Below are positions 1 to 9,310 of a stretch of DNA of 64,000 nucleotides, in pieces. Each line of letters starts with the position of its first letter. Positions within the stretch are counted from its first letter, which is position 1. The notes under the pieces are model-generated. The model had not been told where the DNA came from. It worked only from the letters and a program-made list of their open reading frames with translations, and made no database searches. Source of the DNA: Escherichia hormaechei_A (GTDB lineage: Bacteria > Pseudomonadota > Gammaproteobacteria > Enterobacterales > Enterobacteriaceae); contig CP170191.1 of the NCBI GenBank assembly GCA_042434945.1, forward strand, positions 3,224,001 through 3,288,000, read 5' to 3'. The translations under genes were made by a program, and so were the position numbers.

Positions 1-2
1 CC

Positions 3-236
3 AAAGCGACGCTGGCAGAAATGCTGAGCCGCATGGAAGCACGCGGCCTGGTCAGGCGCGAGCACGATCCGGCAGACAAACGCCGTCGGTTTGTCTTTCT
101 GACGGCCGAAGGTGAGGCCCTGCTTGAGAGCAGTAAACCGATTGGAAATGAGGTGGATGAGGCGTTTTTAGGGCGCCTTAACGGCGCGGAACGAGAGCAA
201 TTTTCAGCGCTCATTAAAAAGATGATGCAGGGTTAA
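3..236 (+). CDS. MarR-family transcriptional regulator, 3' part
   Basis: This is the C-terminal part of a MarR-type winged-helix repressor; the 5' end lies outside the window. The open frame runs in from base 3. The visible part holds the end of the recognition helix and the wing, with the family pattern MEARGLVRREHDPADKR followed by FLTAEG, then a helical dimerisation tail ending at the TAA at 234-236. The stop overlaps by four bases the end of the convergent LysR gene. MarR proteins usually sense small phenolic or drug-like ligands. The ligand and target here cannot be told. Confidence 0.8.
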   Translation, partial: KATLAEMLSRMEARGLVRREHDPADKRRRFVFLTAEGEALLESSKPIGNEVDEAFLGRLNGAEREQFSALIKKMMQG

Positions 237-1120
237 GTAACCCTGACGCGCATAAAATCAATAAATGTTCGCACTTTCGCGGGCACATGCCGGGCATCAG
301 GATAAACGGCATAGATGCCCTGCTGAGCGAACGTGTACGCCGGTAACAGCGAGACCAGTTCCCCTGCATCCAGTGCGTTTCGCACCAGCCACTCCGGCAG
401 CAGCGCCACTCCACATCCCGCGAGGGCAAAAGCCATCAGCGCCTGGGCGCTGTCTGCATACAGGCGCGGCGCTCTCTTGATCTCAAAGGAAACCGACTGC
501 CCATCAACGCCTCTCACCTGCCAGCGCAGCGGAGAGGTTAAACGCTCGTGAATGATCCAGTCCGCTTCCGCCAGCTGCTCCAGCGAGTTAACCGGATGGT
601 TTGCCAGCCAGCCTGGCGTTGCCAAGGGAAGGATGGTGAAGGAGGTCATCAACGCGGCGTGGTAGCGCGAATCTGCAAGCGTGCCGAGCCGGATAGCGAC
701 ATCGAAGCGCTCGGCGATAAGATCGGCATGCAAAGAGGACGAGACATGCCGCACGCGAAGGTCCGGGTGCAGCTGGCTAAATTCAGCCAGCAAAGGCACC
801 ACCACCTGCGAGCCATATTCGGGCGTGGTGGTGATCCGCAGTTCTCCCGTCAGCCCGGCGTGGTTGGCGCGAACATCATCCTGCAATCGCTCTGCATCCC
901 GTAACAGCATCACGCTTCGTTGATGAAAGAGCTTCCCCGCCTCGGTCAGCGTCAGGCGTCGGGTGGTTCGCAGCAACAGGGTGACGCCCAGCTCCTCTTC
1001 AAGCTGACGAATATGAAAGCTGACCACCGCTTTTGTCAGCCCCATCGCCTCCGCCGCGGCGGTGAAACTGCCGGTGTCCGCTACGGCGATAAACATCGCC
1101 GTACGCTGTAAATTAAGCAT
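233..1120 (-). CDS. LysR-family transcriptional regulator
   Basis: The 295-residue length is normal for the family. Residues 1-60 form the helix-turn-helix (GSFTAAAEAMGLTKAVVSFH, then LEEELGVTLLLRTTRR). The rest is the periplasmic-binding-protein-like effector domain. The ATG at 1118-1120 is the natural start. The gene is divergent from the MFS transporter at 1230, and the 109-base gap contains a strong inverted repeat, so it most likely controls that transporter and the small gene behind it. The effector is unknown. It resembles the AaeR/DsdC-like regulators found in many enterobacteria, and no precise ortholog is claimed. Confidence 0.85.
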   Translation of the reverse strand: MLNLQRTAMFIAVADTGSFTAAAEAMGLTKAVVSFHIRQLEEELGVTLLLRTTRRLTLTEAGKLFHQRSVMLLRDAERLQDDVRANHAGLTGELRITTTPEYGSQVVVPLLAEFSQLHPDLRVRHVSSSLHADLIAERFDVAIRLGTLADSRYHAALMTSFTILPLATPGWLANHPVNSLEQLAEADWIIHERLTSPLRWQVRGVDGQSVSFEIKRAPRLYADSAQALMAFALAGCGVALLPEWLVRNALDAGELVSLLPAYTFAQQGIYAVYPDARHVPAKVRTFIDFMRVRVT

Positions 1121-1135
1121 CGCTTGCCTGGTTAA

Positions 1136-1156
1136 CTGTCAAAATAATGTTGACAG
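1136..1156. promoter_or_regulatory. Inverted-repeat operator candidate between LysR and MFS genes
   Basis: The sequence reads CTGTCAA, seven bases, TTGACAG: a perfect 7+7 inverted repeat with AT-rich centre, as in LysR boxes (T-N11-A). The right arm also reads TTGACA, a possible -35 element for the rightward promoter. Its place midway between the divergent genes supports autoregulation and control of the transporter. The binding protein is inferred from position only. Confidence 0.6.
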
Positions 1157-1229
1157 TATATCGTGCTTTGTCGCGTTTATCCGTAACGCGCGGGCCGATA
1201 CGATACGCCACCTCACCGGAGGAACTTCC

Positions 1230-2432
1230 ATGACGTATCGCAGCAAAATCGCCGTCGTCTTTCTGCTCGGCTTTTTCCTTGATTTGATAAACATGTTTAT
1301 TGCCAGTATCGCCTTTCCGGCGATGGCTCGTGCTTTCAATACCACACCTTCCGCGCTTGCCTGGGTAAGTAACGGATACATTGCCGGGCTGACGCTAGTC
1401 ATCCCTTTCAGCAGTATCCTGACGCGCCGCGTCGGGCCGAAGCGCGTTATCCTGCTCTCACTGCTTCTCTTTAGCGCGGCCTCCGTTGCGGCGGGTCTCT
1501 CATCTTCGCTGGAAAGTCTGATTGCCTGGCGAGTCGTACAGGGCGCCGGAGGGGGTTTACTGATCCCGGTTGGTCAGGCGCTGACCTGGCAACAGTTTAA
1601 GCCTCATGAGCGGGCCAGACTCTCCTCGGCGGTGATGCTGGTCGCACTGCTTGCCCCCGCGTGCTCACCGGCTGTGGGCGGTATGCTGGTTCAGACATTC
1701 AGTTGGCGCTGGATATTTTTTGCCACCCTGCCCGTCGCCATTGTCACCTTTGCTTTGGCCTGCGCGTGGCTTAAAACAGAACCGTCGCCGATAAACACCA
1801 CCAGGACAGTAAACCTGTCTTTGCTGACGGATCCGCTGTTGCGCTTATCCATGCTTATCTATGTGTGCGTACCCGGCATTTTTATCGGCGTGAACGTAAC
1901 GGGCATGTATTACCTCCAGAGCGAGGCCAATATGACACCCGCCGCAACGGGCATGCTTATGCTGCCGTGGTCTGTGGCTTCGTTTGTGGCTATCACCGCG
2001 ACAGGACGCTATTTCAACCGTATCGGCCCCCGGCCGCTGGTGGTCATCGGTTGCCTGTTGCAGGCGACGGGCATTCTGCTTTTAGTTAACGTCGGCCCGG
2101 CAATGCTGCTACCTGCCGTTGCGTTTGCGCTGATGGGCGCGGGGGGAAGCCTTTGCAGCAGTACGGCTCAGAGCAGCGCGTTTTTGACGATGCGACCGGA
2201 AGATATGCCCGATGCCAGCGCGCTATGGAATCTGAATCGTCAGTTGAGCTTTTTTGCGGGCGCTCTGCTGCTGGCGCAGGCGCTGAGCTTCATGCAGGAT
2301 TATGTCGCGCCGCTGGCCGCCTGGCACGGGATGTTTGTTTTTGCCGCAGTCATCACCCTACTGCCCGTACTGTACGTCTACCGTCTTAACAACACGCAGT
2401 TACTTGCGCAACTGCAACAGGAGCAACCATGA
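1230..2432 (+). CDS. MFS drug-efflux-type transporter
   Basis: This is a major facilitator protein of 400 residues with about 12 hydrophobic segments. The motif GYIAGLTLVIPFSSILTRRV (about residues 48-67) is the first-loop region of drug:proton antiporters, and RVVQGAGGGLLIPVGQAL is the usual motif B/C stretch. An ATG start at 1230 is chosen because GGAGG lies six bases upstream at 1218-1222; the frame is open further upstream without a ribosome site. It overlaps the next gene by four bases (ATGA), so the two are translationally coupled. It sits divergent to a LysR regulator, which fits an inducible exporter. The substrate is unknown. Confidence 0.85.
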   Translation: MTYRSKIAVVFLLGFFLDLINMFIASIAFPAMARAFNTTPSALAWVSNGYIAGLTLVIPFSSILTRRVGPKRVILLSLLLFSAASVAAGLSSSLESLIAWRVVQGAGGGLLIPVGQALTWQQFKPHERARLSSAVMLVALLAPACSPAVGGMLVQTFSWRWIFFATLPVAIVTFALACAWLKTEPSPINTTRTVNLSLLTDPLLRLSMLIYVCVPGIFIGVNVTGMYYLQSEANMTPAATGMLMLPWSVASFVAITATGRYFNRIGPRPLVVIGCLLQATGILLLVNVGPAMLLPAVAFALMGAGGSLCSSTAQSSAFLTMRPEDMPDASALWNLNRQLSFFAGALLLAQALSFMQDYVAPLAAWHGMFVFAAVITLLPVLYVYRLNNTQLLAQLQQEQP

Positions 2433-2806
2433 CCCATTTCGAACAAGAGATCCTCGACATTCACGTCGCCCTTGAAAACTGGTTAGGTGCAGGCGAAGGC
2501 GATCGGGACGCCCTGCTCGCCCGTTTCCGTCCGGATTTTCTGATGGTTCCACCGAGTGGCAACCCTTTAGATCATCACGCGCTTGCCCAATTTTTATATG
2601 CGCAGCGGGGAACCCGACCGGGGCTCAGGATCGACATTGATGCGTTAACAACGCTTCAGACATGGGACAACGGCGCAGTGCTCCATTACCGGGAGACGCA
2701 AACCCGGCCAGGCCAGCCCGTCAACGTGCGCTGGTCAACCGCAGTGCTTAATCAGGAAGGGGATAACATCACCTGGCGTTTGCTGCACGAAACGGCGCAG
2801 CCGTAA
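2429..2806 (+). CDS. SnoaL/DUF4440-like small protein
   Basis: The product is 125 residues with no signal peptide and no membrane segment. Its N-terminal helix, the run LLARFRPDFLMVPPSGNPLD and a C-terminal strand pattern ending in WRLLHETAQP fit the NTF2-like/DUF4440 cone fold, which is used for small-molecule binding or simple enzymes. The ATG overlaps the end of the MFS gene by four bases, so it belongs to that operon. No catalytic residues can be named with certainty, and its function is not known. Confidence 0.7.
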   Translation: MTHFEQEILDIHVALENWLGAGEGDRDALLARFRPDFLMVPPSGNPLDHHALAQFLYAQRGTRPGLRIDIDALTTLQTWDNGAVLHYRETQTRPGQPVNVRWSTAVLNQEGDNITWRLLHETAQP

Positions 2807-2814
2807 GGCATAAA

Positions 2815-2840
2815 AAAGGCCCGTCTCACGACTGGCCTTT
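2815..2840. terminator. Bidirectional terminator between SnoaL-like gene and rpoS
   Basis: AAAGGCC and GGCCTTT form a stem around a 12-base loop. Six A residues precede it on the + strand, which gives a T-run for rpoS transcripts on the - strand. It lies between two convergent genes and probably ends both transcripts. It also lies close to the first block boundary. Confidence 0.7.
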
Positions 2841-2855
2841 CTGACAGATGCTTAC

Positions 2856-3848
2856 TTACTCGCGGAACAGCGCTTCGATATTCAGCCCCTGCGTTTGCAG
2901 GATTTCACGCAAACGGCGCAGGCCTTCAACCTGAATCTGGCGAACACGTTCACGGGTGAGGCCAATTTCACGACCTACATCTTCCAGTGTTGCCGCTTCG
3001 TACCCCAGCAAACCGAATCGACGTGCCAGCACTTCACGCTGTTTGGCGTTCAGCTCGAACAGCCATTTGACGATGCTCTGCTTCATATCGTCATCTTGCG
3101 TGGTATCTTCCGGACCGTTCTCTTTTTCATCGGCCAGGATGTCCAGCAACGCTTTTTCGGAATCACCACCCAGCGGGGTGTCTACCGAGGTAATGCGCTC
3201 GTTAAGACGAAGCATACGGCTGACGTCATCAACTGGCTTATCCAGTTGCTCTGCGATCTCTTCCGCACTTGGTTCATGGTCCAGCTTATGGGACAACTCA
3301 CGTGCGGTTCGCAGGTAAACGTTCAGCTCCTTTACGATGTGAATCGGCAAACGAATAGTACGGGTTTGGTTCATAATCGCCCGTTCAATCGTCTGGCGAA
3401 TCCACCAGGTTGCGTATGTTGAGAAGCGGAAACCACGTTCCGGGTCAAACTTCTCTACCGCGCGGATCAGCCCCAGGTTGCCCTCTTCGATAAGGTCCAG
3501 CAACGCCAGACCACGATTGCCATAACGGCGGGCAATTTTTACCACCAGACGCAAGTTACTCTCGATCATCCGGCGGCGAGAGGCGACATCTCCACGCAGT
3601 GCGCGACGCGCAAAATAAACTTCTTCTTCGGCCGTTAACAGTGGTGAATAACCAATCTCACCAAGGTAAAGCTGAGTCGCGTCCAACACACGCTGTGTGG
3701 CTCCCTGCGATAACAGTTCCTCTTCGGCCAAATCGTTATCACTGGGTTCCTCTTCTACTAAGGCCTTTTCGTCAAAAACCTCAACTCCGTTCTCATCAAA
3801 TTCCGCATCTTCATTTAAATCATGAACTTTCAGCGTATTCTGACTCAT
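2856..3848 (-). CDS. rpoS: RNA polymerase sigma factor RpoS (sigma-38)
   Basis: This is the 330-residue stationary-phase and general-stress sigma factor. Region 2 contains DLIEEGNLGLIRAVEKFDPE, FRFSTYATWWIRQ and the -10 recognition helix. Region 4 ends with GLTRERVRQIQVEGLRRLRE. The start is the ATG at 3846-3848 (MSQNTLKVHD), preceded by AGGAG; the frame is open 12 codons further but that is nlpD-rpoS leader. Codon 33 is GAG (Glu), the form of wild E. coli rather than the Gln or amber seen in K-12 lines. The gene lies downstream of nlpD on the same strand. Its main promoter is inside nlpD in E. coli. Confidence 0.98.
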   Translation of the reverse strand: MSQNTLKVHDLNEDAEFDENGVEVFDEKALVEEEPSDNDLAEEELLSQGATQRVLDATQLYLGEIGYSPLLTAEEEVYFARRALRGDVASRRRMIESNLRLVVKIARRYGNRGLALLDLIEEGNLGLIRAVEKFDPERGFRFSTYATWWIRQTIERAIMNQTRTIRLPIHIVKELNVYLRTARELSHKLDHEPSAEEIAEQLDKPVDDVSRMLRLNERITSVDTPLGGDSEKALLDILADEKENGPEDTTQDDDMKQSIVKWLFELNAKQREVLARRFGLLGYEAATLEDVGREIGLTRERVRQIQVEGLRRLREILQTQGLNIEALFRE

Positions 3849-4415
3849 AAGGTGGCTCCTACCCGTGATCCCTTGACGGAACATTCAAGCAAAAGCCTGG
3901 TTCCGCCGATTTATCGCTGCGGCAAATAACGCAGCGGGTTTACGGATTTCCCCTTGTAACGAATTTCAAAATGCAAGCGTGTTGAACTGGTTCCGGTGCT
4001 ACCCATGGTTGCTATTTTTTGCCCCGCCTTCACTTCTTGTTGTTCCCGGACCAGCATTGTGTCGTTATGGGCGTAGGCACTCAGGTAATCATCATTATGT
4101 TTGATGATAATCAGATTACCGTAGCCGCGCAGCGCGTTACCAGCATAAACAACGCGGCCATCTGCGGTCGCGATAATTGCCTGTCCTTTGCTGCCTGCGA
4201 TATCAATCCCCTTGTTGCCCCCCTCAGAAGCGCCAAAGGTTTCGATCACTTTGCCCTCAGTCGGCCAGCGCCAGGTGGAGATAGGCGTACTGGTTGATGT
4301 ACTGCTGACAGTTGGCTCGGTTGTGCTTGCTGTTGGTACCGTTACAGGCGCTGTGACCGTGGTCGCAGCTGGCTTGTTGTTCGGCAACATTTTGTTAGCA
4401 CTCTGTTCACCCGAA
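3849..4415 (-). promoter_or_regulatory. rpoS 5' leader region (overlaps nlpD)
   Basis: In E. coli the main rpoS transcript starts inside nlpD about 567 bases before the start codon. The leader folds over the ribosome site and is opened by Hfq with DsrA, RprA or ArcZ. This stretch is colinear with that region and looks E. coli-like. The left limit is taken from E. coli knowledge; the start site itself is not proven by the sequence. Confidence 0.5.
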
Positions 4416-5050
4416 GATTCAGAATACGTAATTGTCGGTTGCGACGCAACAGCAACGGTGGAATTTTGTGCAGGCTTGATCACAACTCCTTGCTCTGCTG
4501 CGTCGGCCTGGGTAATGGCATTTCCGCCAGTGATTGGCGTACCGGAAGCATTACCCACCTGCAAGGTCTGACCAACGTTCAGCGCGTATGGTGCCTGAAT
4601 ATTGTTGCGCTGAGCAAGGTCACGGAAATCGTTGCCAGTAATCCAGGCGATATAGAAAAGTGTGTCGCCTTTTTTCACGGTATAGGTACTGCCGCTATAA
4701 CTGCCTTTCGGAATGTTCCCATACTGACGGTTATAGACGATGCGTCCGTTTTCCATCTGTACCGGCTGCTGAGCTACTGGCTGCACTGGCTGGATTTGCG
4801 GTTGTTGAGTAGCCTGAATTTGTGGCTGCTGTACCGGCTGAATTTGCGGTTGCTGCGCTGTAGACGTCGTCCCCATTTTCGGCGGCGGCGTAATCAACAT
4901 ACCAGAATTAGTATTTGCAGGCGCATTGCCATTAACGGAGCTGACCGGTGCCGGTGGATTTGAAGTGTCAGAACAGCCTGCCAGCCATAGCGAAACCAGT
5001 GACAAAGCCGCAATGCGGCGAACGGTGAATTTTGGGCTTCCCGCGCTCAT
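3911..5050 (-). CDS. nlpD: Murein hydrolase activator NlpD
   Basis: This outer-membrane lipoprotein of 379 residues activates the septal amidase AmiC. A signal peptide ends in the lipobox LWLAGC (Cys26). A Gln/Pro-rich repeat linker (PQIQPVQ-type units) spans about residues 66-98. LysM (YTVKKGDTLFYIAWITGNDF) lies around 122-166. A C-terminal LytM/M23 domain carries GNKGIDIAG and LHFEIRYKG. The metal ligands of true M23 peptidases are missing (Asn in place of the first His), so it activates rather than cleaves. AmiC is encoded at the right end of this window. It is the gene before rpoS, 62 bases away. Confidence 0.97.
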   Translation of the reverse strand: MSAGSPKFTVRRIAALSLVSLWLAGCSDTSNPPAPVSSVNGNAPANTNSGMLITPPPKMGTTSTAQQPQIQPVQQPQIQATQQPQIQPVQPVAQQPVQMENGRIVYNRQYGNIPKGSYSGSTYTVKKGDTLFYIAWITGNDFRDLAQRNNIQAPYALNVGQTLQVGNASGTPITGGNAITQADAAEQGVVIKPAQNSTVAVASQPTITYSESSGEQSANKMLPNNKPAATTVTAPVTVPTASTTEPTVSSTSTSTPISTWRWPTEGKVIETFGASEGGNKGIDIAGSKGQAIIATADGRVVYAGNALRGYGNLIIIKHNDDYLSAYAHNDTMLVREQQEVKAGQKIATMGSTGTSSTRLHFEIRYKGKSVNPLRYLPQR

Positions 5051-5189
5051 TTATCCCCCAGGAAAAATTGGTTAATAACCAGTGACATAATTACCGTGCA
5101 AGGCACCCTACTGAACACTGGAAAAGATGTTCACGATACGCTGACCTGCGGCAAAATAACCAGGAAAAATCCAGGTATTTCCTCACGTT

Positions 5190-5816
5190 TTAAGCCAGCT
5201 CACCCTTCACTAAAGGGACAAAGCGCACGGCCTCCACGGTATCGATAATAAATTCGCCTCCCCGACGACGCACCCGTTTCAAATACTGGTGCTCCTCCCC
5301 TACGGGTAAGACGAGAATCCCGCCTTCGTCCAGCTGCGTCATTAGCGCAGTTGGAATTTCCGGCGGTGCCGCCGTAACAATGATAGCGTCAAACGGCGCA
5401 CGTGCCTGCCAACCTTGCCATCCATCGCCATGACGGGTTGAAACATTATGTAAATCAAGATTTTTCAGGCGGCGACGTGCCTGCCACTGCAAGCCTTTAA
5501 TCCGTTCAACCGAGCAAACATGCTGGACAAGATGCGCCAGGATTGCCGTTTGATATCCCGAACCGGTGCCAATTTCCAGCACCCGCGACTGCGGCGTCAG
5601 CTCGAGTAATTCGGTCATTCGCGCCACCATATATGGCTGCGAAATTGTCTGCCCCTGACCTATCGGCAAGGCGATATTGTCCCAGGCTTTTTGTTCAAAC
5701 GCTTCATCAACGAATTTTTCACGCGGCACGGCGGCAAGTGCATTCAGCACCTGCTCATCCTGAATACCTTGCGCACGTAATTGATCCAGAAGTGCTTGTA
5801 CGCGTCTGCTTACCAT
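5190..5816 (-). CDS. pcm: Protein-L-isoaspartate O-methyltransferase
   Basis: This 208-residue cytosolic enzyme transfers a methyl group from S-adenosylmethionine to L-isoaspartyl residues in aged proteins and so starts their repair. The SAM-binding motif [15 protein letters not shown] lies around residue 80, and post-motif elements [11 protein letters not shown] and LVLPVG are present. The start overlaps the end of surE by seven bases. The order surE-pcm-nlpD-rpoS is conserved in enterobacteria and ties it to stationary-phase survival. The 139 bases before nlpD hold the nlpD promoter region. Confidence 0.97.
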
Positions 5817-6571
5817 TGCGTGCCAACTCCCACGCTGTTTAACCAGTCTGAAACCACATCTTGCGCGCTATGCGCAGTTAAATCCACATGCAGCGGCGTG
5901 ATGGAGACATAGCCCTCATCTACCGCAGCAAAATCGGTCCCCGGACCGGCATCACATTTACCGCCCGGCGGGCCAATCCAGTACAGCGTATTGCCGCGCG
6001 GATCTTGCTGCGGGATCACCTGATCTGCCGGATGTCGTGTACCGCAGCGCGTCACGCGAATACCTTTGATTTGATCCAAGGGTAAATCCGGAACGTTAAT
6101 ATTAAGAATACGCCCGGTGCGCAGCGGCTCTTTACACAGTGCGCGCAAAATTGAACAGGTTACCGCCGCGGCAGTGTCGTAATGTTTATGCCCGTCAAGC
6201 GAGACGGCAAGCGCCGGAAAACCTAAATGACGGCCTTCCATCGCGGCGGCTACCGTACCGGAATAAATAACATCATCCCCCAGATTCGGCCCGGCGTTAA
6301 TTCCGGACACAACAATGTCCGGGCGCGGACGCATCAGAGCATTCACGCCAAGATAGACGCAATCGGTCGGGGTTCCCATTTGCACAGCAATATCACCATT
6401 TTCAAAGGTAAACGTGCGCAGGGAGGATTCCAGTGTCAGAGAATTTGAAGCGCCGCTGCGGTTACGATCGGGGGCGACCACCTGAACGTCAGCAAACTCA
6501 CGCAAGGCTTTCGCCAGCGTTTGTATACCGGGTGCATGTACCCCGTCATCATTACTCAGCAATATGCGCAT
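5810..6571 (-). CDS. surE: 5'/3'-nucleotidase SurE
   Basis: This survival protein of 253 residues is a divalent-metal nucleotidase acting on nucleoside monophosphates and short polyphosphate. The N-terminal [12 protein letters not shown] carries the two metal-binding Asp residues (8 and 9); GAS-NS and [15 protein letters not shown] supply the other ligands. The start ATG at 6569-6571 (MRILLSNDD) is inside the end of truD (20-base overlap); the frame is open 15 codons upstream but lacks the family N-terminus. It is translationally coupled to truD and pcm. Confidence 0.97.
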
Positions 6572-7601
6572 AATCACCTGTTGTGTTGATAAGTTCCCTG
6601 ACAACGCTGGTTGCAAAACTACCCGCCGGAAGCCAGAAACGGATCTCTACGGTGACGTCATCCCACCAATTCCAGCTTAATTGTTGCGGATACAGCAGCA
6701 TCGCTCTGCGCGCGGCTTCAACTTTTTCGCGCACCAGTAAAGCTTGTAATTCAGTTTCTGCGGCGACAGCTGCTTGTTCGAATGCCAGCGCTTCACGCTG
6801 AGTTCCCCATTCGCCACTGCCCGGCAATGCGGCGGTTATCATCAGCTCTTTATCGTTAACGCGACGCTGTAATTCCGCCAGTTCTTCGGTGGTTGCGACA
6901 AACCAGCTACCACGTCCGGCTAATTGTAGCGCATCGCCGTCAACAACTTGATTAACGTCTGCTTTTTTGAGGCGCTCAGCAACAATCTGATTAAACAACG
7001 CACTGCGGGCTGCCGACAACCAAAAACTCCGTTTATTGCGATCGCGCACCGGAGTATTGGTTTGCGCCCAGCGCTGCGCCCCCTGCAAGTTGCTACCGCC
7101 AATCCCAAAACGTTGGGCACCGAAGTAGTTCGGTACACCTTTTACGCAAATATCGTTCAGACGTTGTTCAACGTCATCGCGATTGCTCACTTCGCGCAGA
7201 ACCAGGGTAAAGGCGTTTCCTTTCAGCGCCCCTAAACGCAGCTTGCGCTTGTGCCGCGCATACTCCAGCACCTGGCAGCCTTCCAGTTGAAAGGCGCTCA
7301 GATCGGGCATTTCCTTGCCCGGCACGCGAGCGCATAACCACTGTTCCGTAACAGCATGTTTGTCTTTTTGCCCAGCGAAGCTGACTTCACGGGCATGAAT
7401 TTTCAGGAATTTCGCCAGTGCATCCGCCACAAAACGGGTATTGCAGCCGTTTTTGAGGATTCTAACCAGAATATGCTCACCTTCACCATCAGGCACAAAG
7501 CCCAAATCTTCCACCACCACAAAGTCTTCCGGATTGGCTTTCAGCAGCCCGGTGCCTTGCGGTTTACCGTGGAGGTAAGTGAGATTATCAAACTCAATCA
7601 T
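6552..7601 (-). CDS. truD: tRNA pseudouridine(13) synthase TruD
   Basis: This 349-residue enzyme makes pseudouridine 13 in tRNA-Glu. The catalytic Asp lies in [14 protein letters not shown] (about residue 80). The family insert (TRUD domain) follows with [10 protein letters not shown] and the long central domain. Length and ends equal the E. coli protein. It overlaps ispF upstream by four bases (ATGA type) and surE downstream by 20, so it is part of a tightly packed operon ftsB-ispD-ispF-truD-surE-pcm. Confidence 0.97.
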
Positions 7602-8077
7602 TTTGTTGCCTTAATGAGTAGCGCCACCGCTTCACAGGCAATCCCTTCCCCACGTCCGGTAAATCCCAGTTTTTCCGTAGTAGTGGCTTTCACGTTAACA
7701 TCATCCATATGGCAGCCGAGATCTTCGGCAATAAACACGCACATTTGTGGAATGTGCGGCAACATCTTCGGTGCCTGAGCGATGATAGTGACATCGACGT
7801 TGCCAAGGGTATAACCCTTCGCCTGAATACGACGCCAGGCTTCGCGTAGCAGCTCGCGGCTATCGGCACCTTTAAATGCCGGATCGGTATCCGGGAACAG
7901 CTTGCCGATATCCCCCAGCGCCGCCGCGCCAAGCAATGCATCGGTCAACGCATGGAGCGCCACGTCGCCATCAGAATGCGCCAGCAATCCTTTTTCGTAA
8001 GGAATGCGTACGCCACCAATGATAATTGGGCCTTCACCACCAAAGGCATGTACGTCAAAACCGTGTCCAATTCGCAT
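7598..8077 (-). CDS. ispF: 2-C-methyl-D-erythritol 2,4-cyclodiphosphate synthase
   Basis: This 159-residue trimeric enzyme of the MEP isoprenoid pathway cyclises the product of IspE with loss of CMP. The zinc-site motif GHGFDVHAFGG gives Asp8 and His10; the third ligand His lies in LLAHSDGDVALHALTDALLG. Overlaps of one base with ispD and four with truD show coupled translation. IspD, the enzyme two steps earlier, is directly upstream. Confidence 0.98.
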   Translation of the reverse strand: MRIGHGFDVHAFGGEGPIIIGGVRIPYEKGLLAHSDGDVALHALTDALLGAAALGDIGKLFPDTDPAFKGADSRELLREAWRRIQAKGYTLGNVDVTIIAQAPKMLPHIPQMCVFIAEDLGCHMDDVNVKATTTEKLGFTGRGEGIACEAVALLIKATK

Positions 8078-8787
8078 TATGTATTCTCCTGATGGATGGT
8101 TCGGGTGAGGTAAAACTCGGCCAGTGCCAAATCTTCCGGGCGCGTGACTTTAATGTTATCCGCACGGCCTTCGACCAACTGAGGATGGAATCCGCAATAT
8201 TCCAGCGCCGAGGCTTCGTCGGTAATAGTCGCGCCTTCATTTAGAGCGCGCGTCAGACAGTCATGTAACAGCTCACGAGGGAAAAATTGCGGCGTCAGCG
8301 CGTGCCATAAGCCGTTGCGATCAACGGTATGAGCAATGGCATTTTTGCCCGGTTCGGCACGTTTCATAGTATCGCGCACTGGTGCGGCGAGGATCCCCCC
8401 CGTGCGGCTGGTTTCGCTCAACGCCAACAATCGCGCGAGGTCATCCTGATGCAAACAAGGACGAGCGGCGTCATGCACCAATACCCACTGCGCGTCGCCA
8501 GCGGCTTTCAGACCTGCCAGCACGGAATCGGCACGCTCATCACCGCCATCTACAACGGTGATTTGCGGATGATTCGCCAGAGGAAGTTGTGCAAAACGGC
8601 TATCGCCAAGACTTATGGCAATGACGACTCGTTTCACCCGGGGATGCGCCAGCAGCGCATGCACCGAGTGTTCAAGAATGGTTTGATTACCGATTGAGAG
8701 ATATTGCTTAGGACATTCCGTTTGCATTCGACGGCCAAATCCGGCCGCCGGAACCACGGCGCAAACATCCAAATGAGTGGTTGCCAT
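8077..8787 (-). CDS. ispD: 2-C-methyl-D-erythritol 4-phosphate cytidylyltransferase
   Basis: This 236-residue enzyme joins CTP and methylerythritol phosphate in the MEP pathway. The nucleotide-binding loop PAAGFGRRMQTECPKQYL lies at residues 13-30; VHDAARPCL and the C-terminal TRPEDLALAE are family marks. The stop shares one base with the ispF start. The gene follows ftsB by 18 bases. Confidence 0.98.
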   Translation of the reverse strand: MATTHLDVCAVVPAAGFGRRMQTECPKQYLSIGNQTILEHSVHALLAHPRVKRVVIAISLGDSRFAQLPLANHPQITVVDGGDERADSVLAGLKAAGDAQWVLVHDAARPCLHQDDLARLLALSETSRTGGILAAPVRDTMKRAEPGKNAIAHTVDRNGLWHALTPQFFPRELLHDCLTRALNEGATITDEASALEYCGFHPQLVEGRADNIKVTRPEDLALAEFYLTRTIHQENT

Positions 8788-8805
8788 GTTAATTCCCGGG
8801 CTGAT

Positions 8806-9117
8806 TTATCGATTGTTTTGCCCCGCAGACTGTGCGCGCTTCGACGCGTCAGGCACCAGACGATAAAAAGTTTCGCCCGGCCTGGTCATGCTGAGTTCAT
8901 TACGCGCACGCTCTTCGAGCGCCTCCTGGCCGCCATTGAGATCGTCAATTTCGGCAAAAAGTTGATCGTTTCGCGCTTTAAGTTTCGCGTTTGTAGCTTG
9001 CTGTGCCGCCACATCATCATTGACGCGGGTATAGTCATGTATACCGTTCTTACCGAACCACAGCGAATACTGTAGCCAGACCAGAATAGCCAGCAACAGC
9101 AGCGTTAGTTTACCCAT
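8806..9117 (-). CDS. ftsB: Cell division protein FtsB
   Basis: This 103-residue bitopic inner-membrane protein of the FtsQLB divisome complex has a transmembrane helix at about residues 3-20 ([18 protein letters not shown]). A periplasmic coiled coil follows ([20 protein letters not shown]), then a short FtsQ-binding tail. It opens the ftsB-ispD-ispF-truD-surE-pcm operon. The 193 bases before it, up to ygbE, contain its promoter; a short open frame there has no family support. Confidence 0.97.
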
Positions 9118-9310
9118 CCTGCCCCCTGAAAAACGGCATCATCATCCCATGCATCCGAAGACGACTCTACATCCTCTGTTGGGGATACCGCGACAACGCG
9201 GGCAAATGTACCACATTTGTCCATTGTTACGTATACCCAGGGCGTGCAGAACATAATCTCATTATTAGTTACGGTTTGAATTATGAACAGAGGAGACGGG
9301 AAAGTACAAA

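Noticed and set aside
1062..1229. Upstream extension of the MFS gene to 1062
   Set aside because: It would overlap the start of the divergent LysR gene and the operator; GGAGG before 1230 marks the start.
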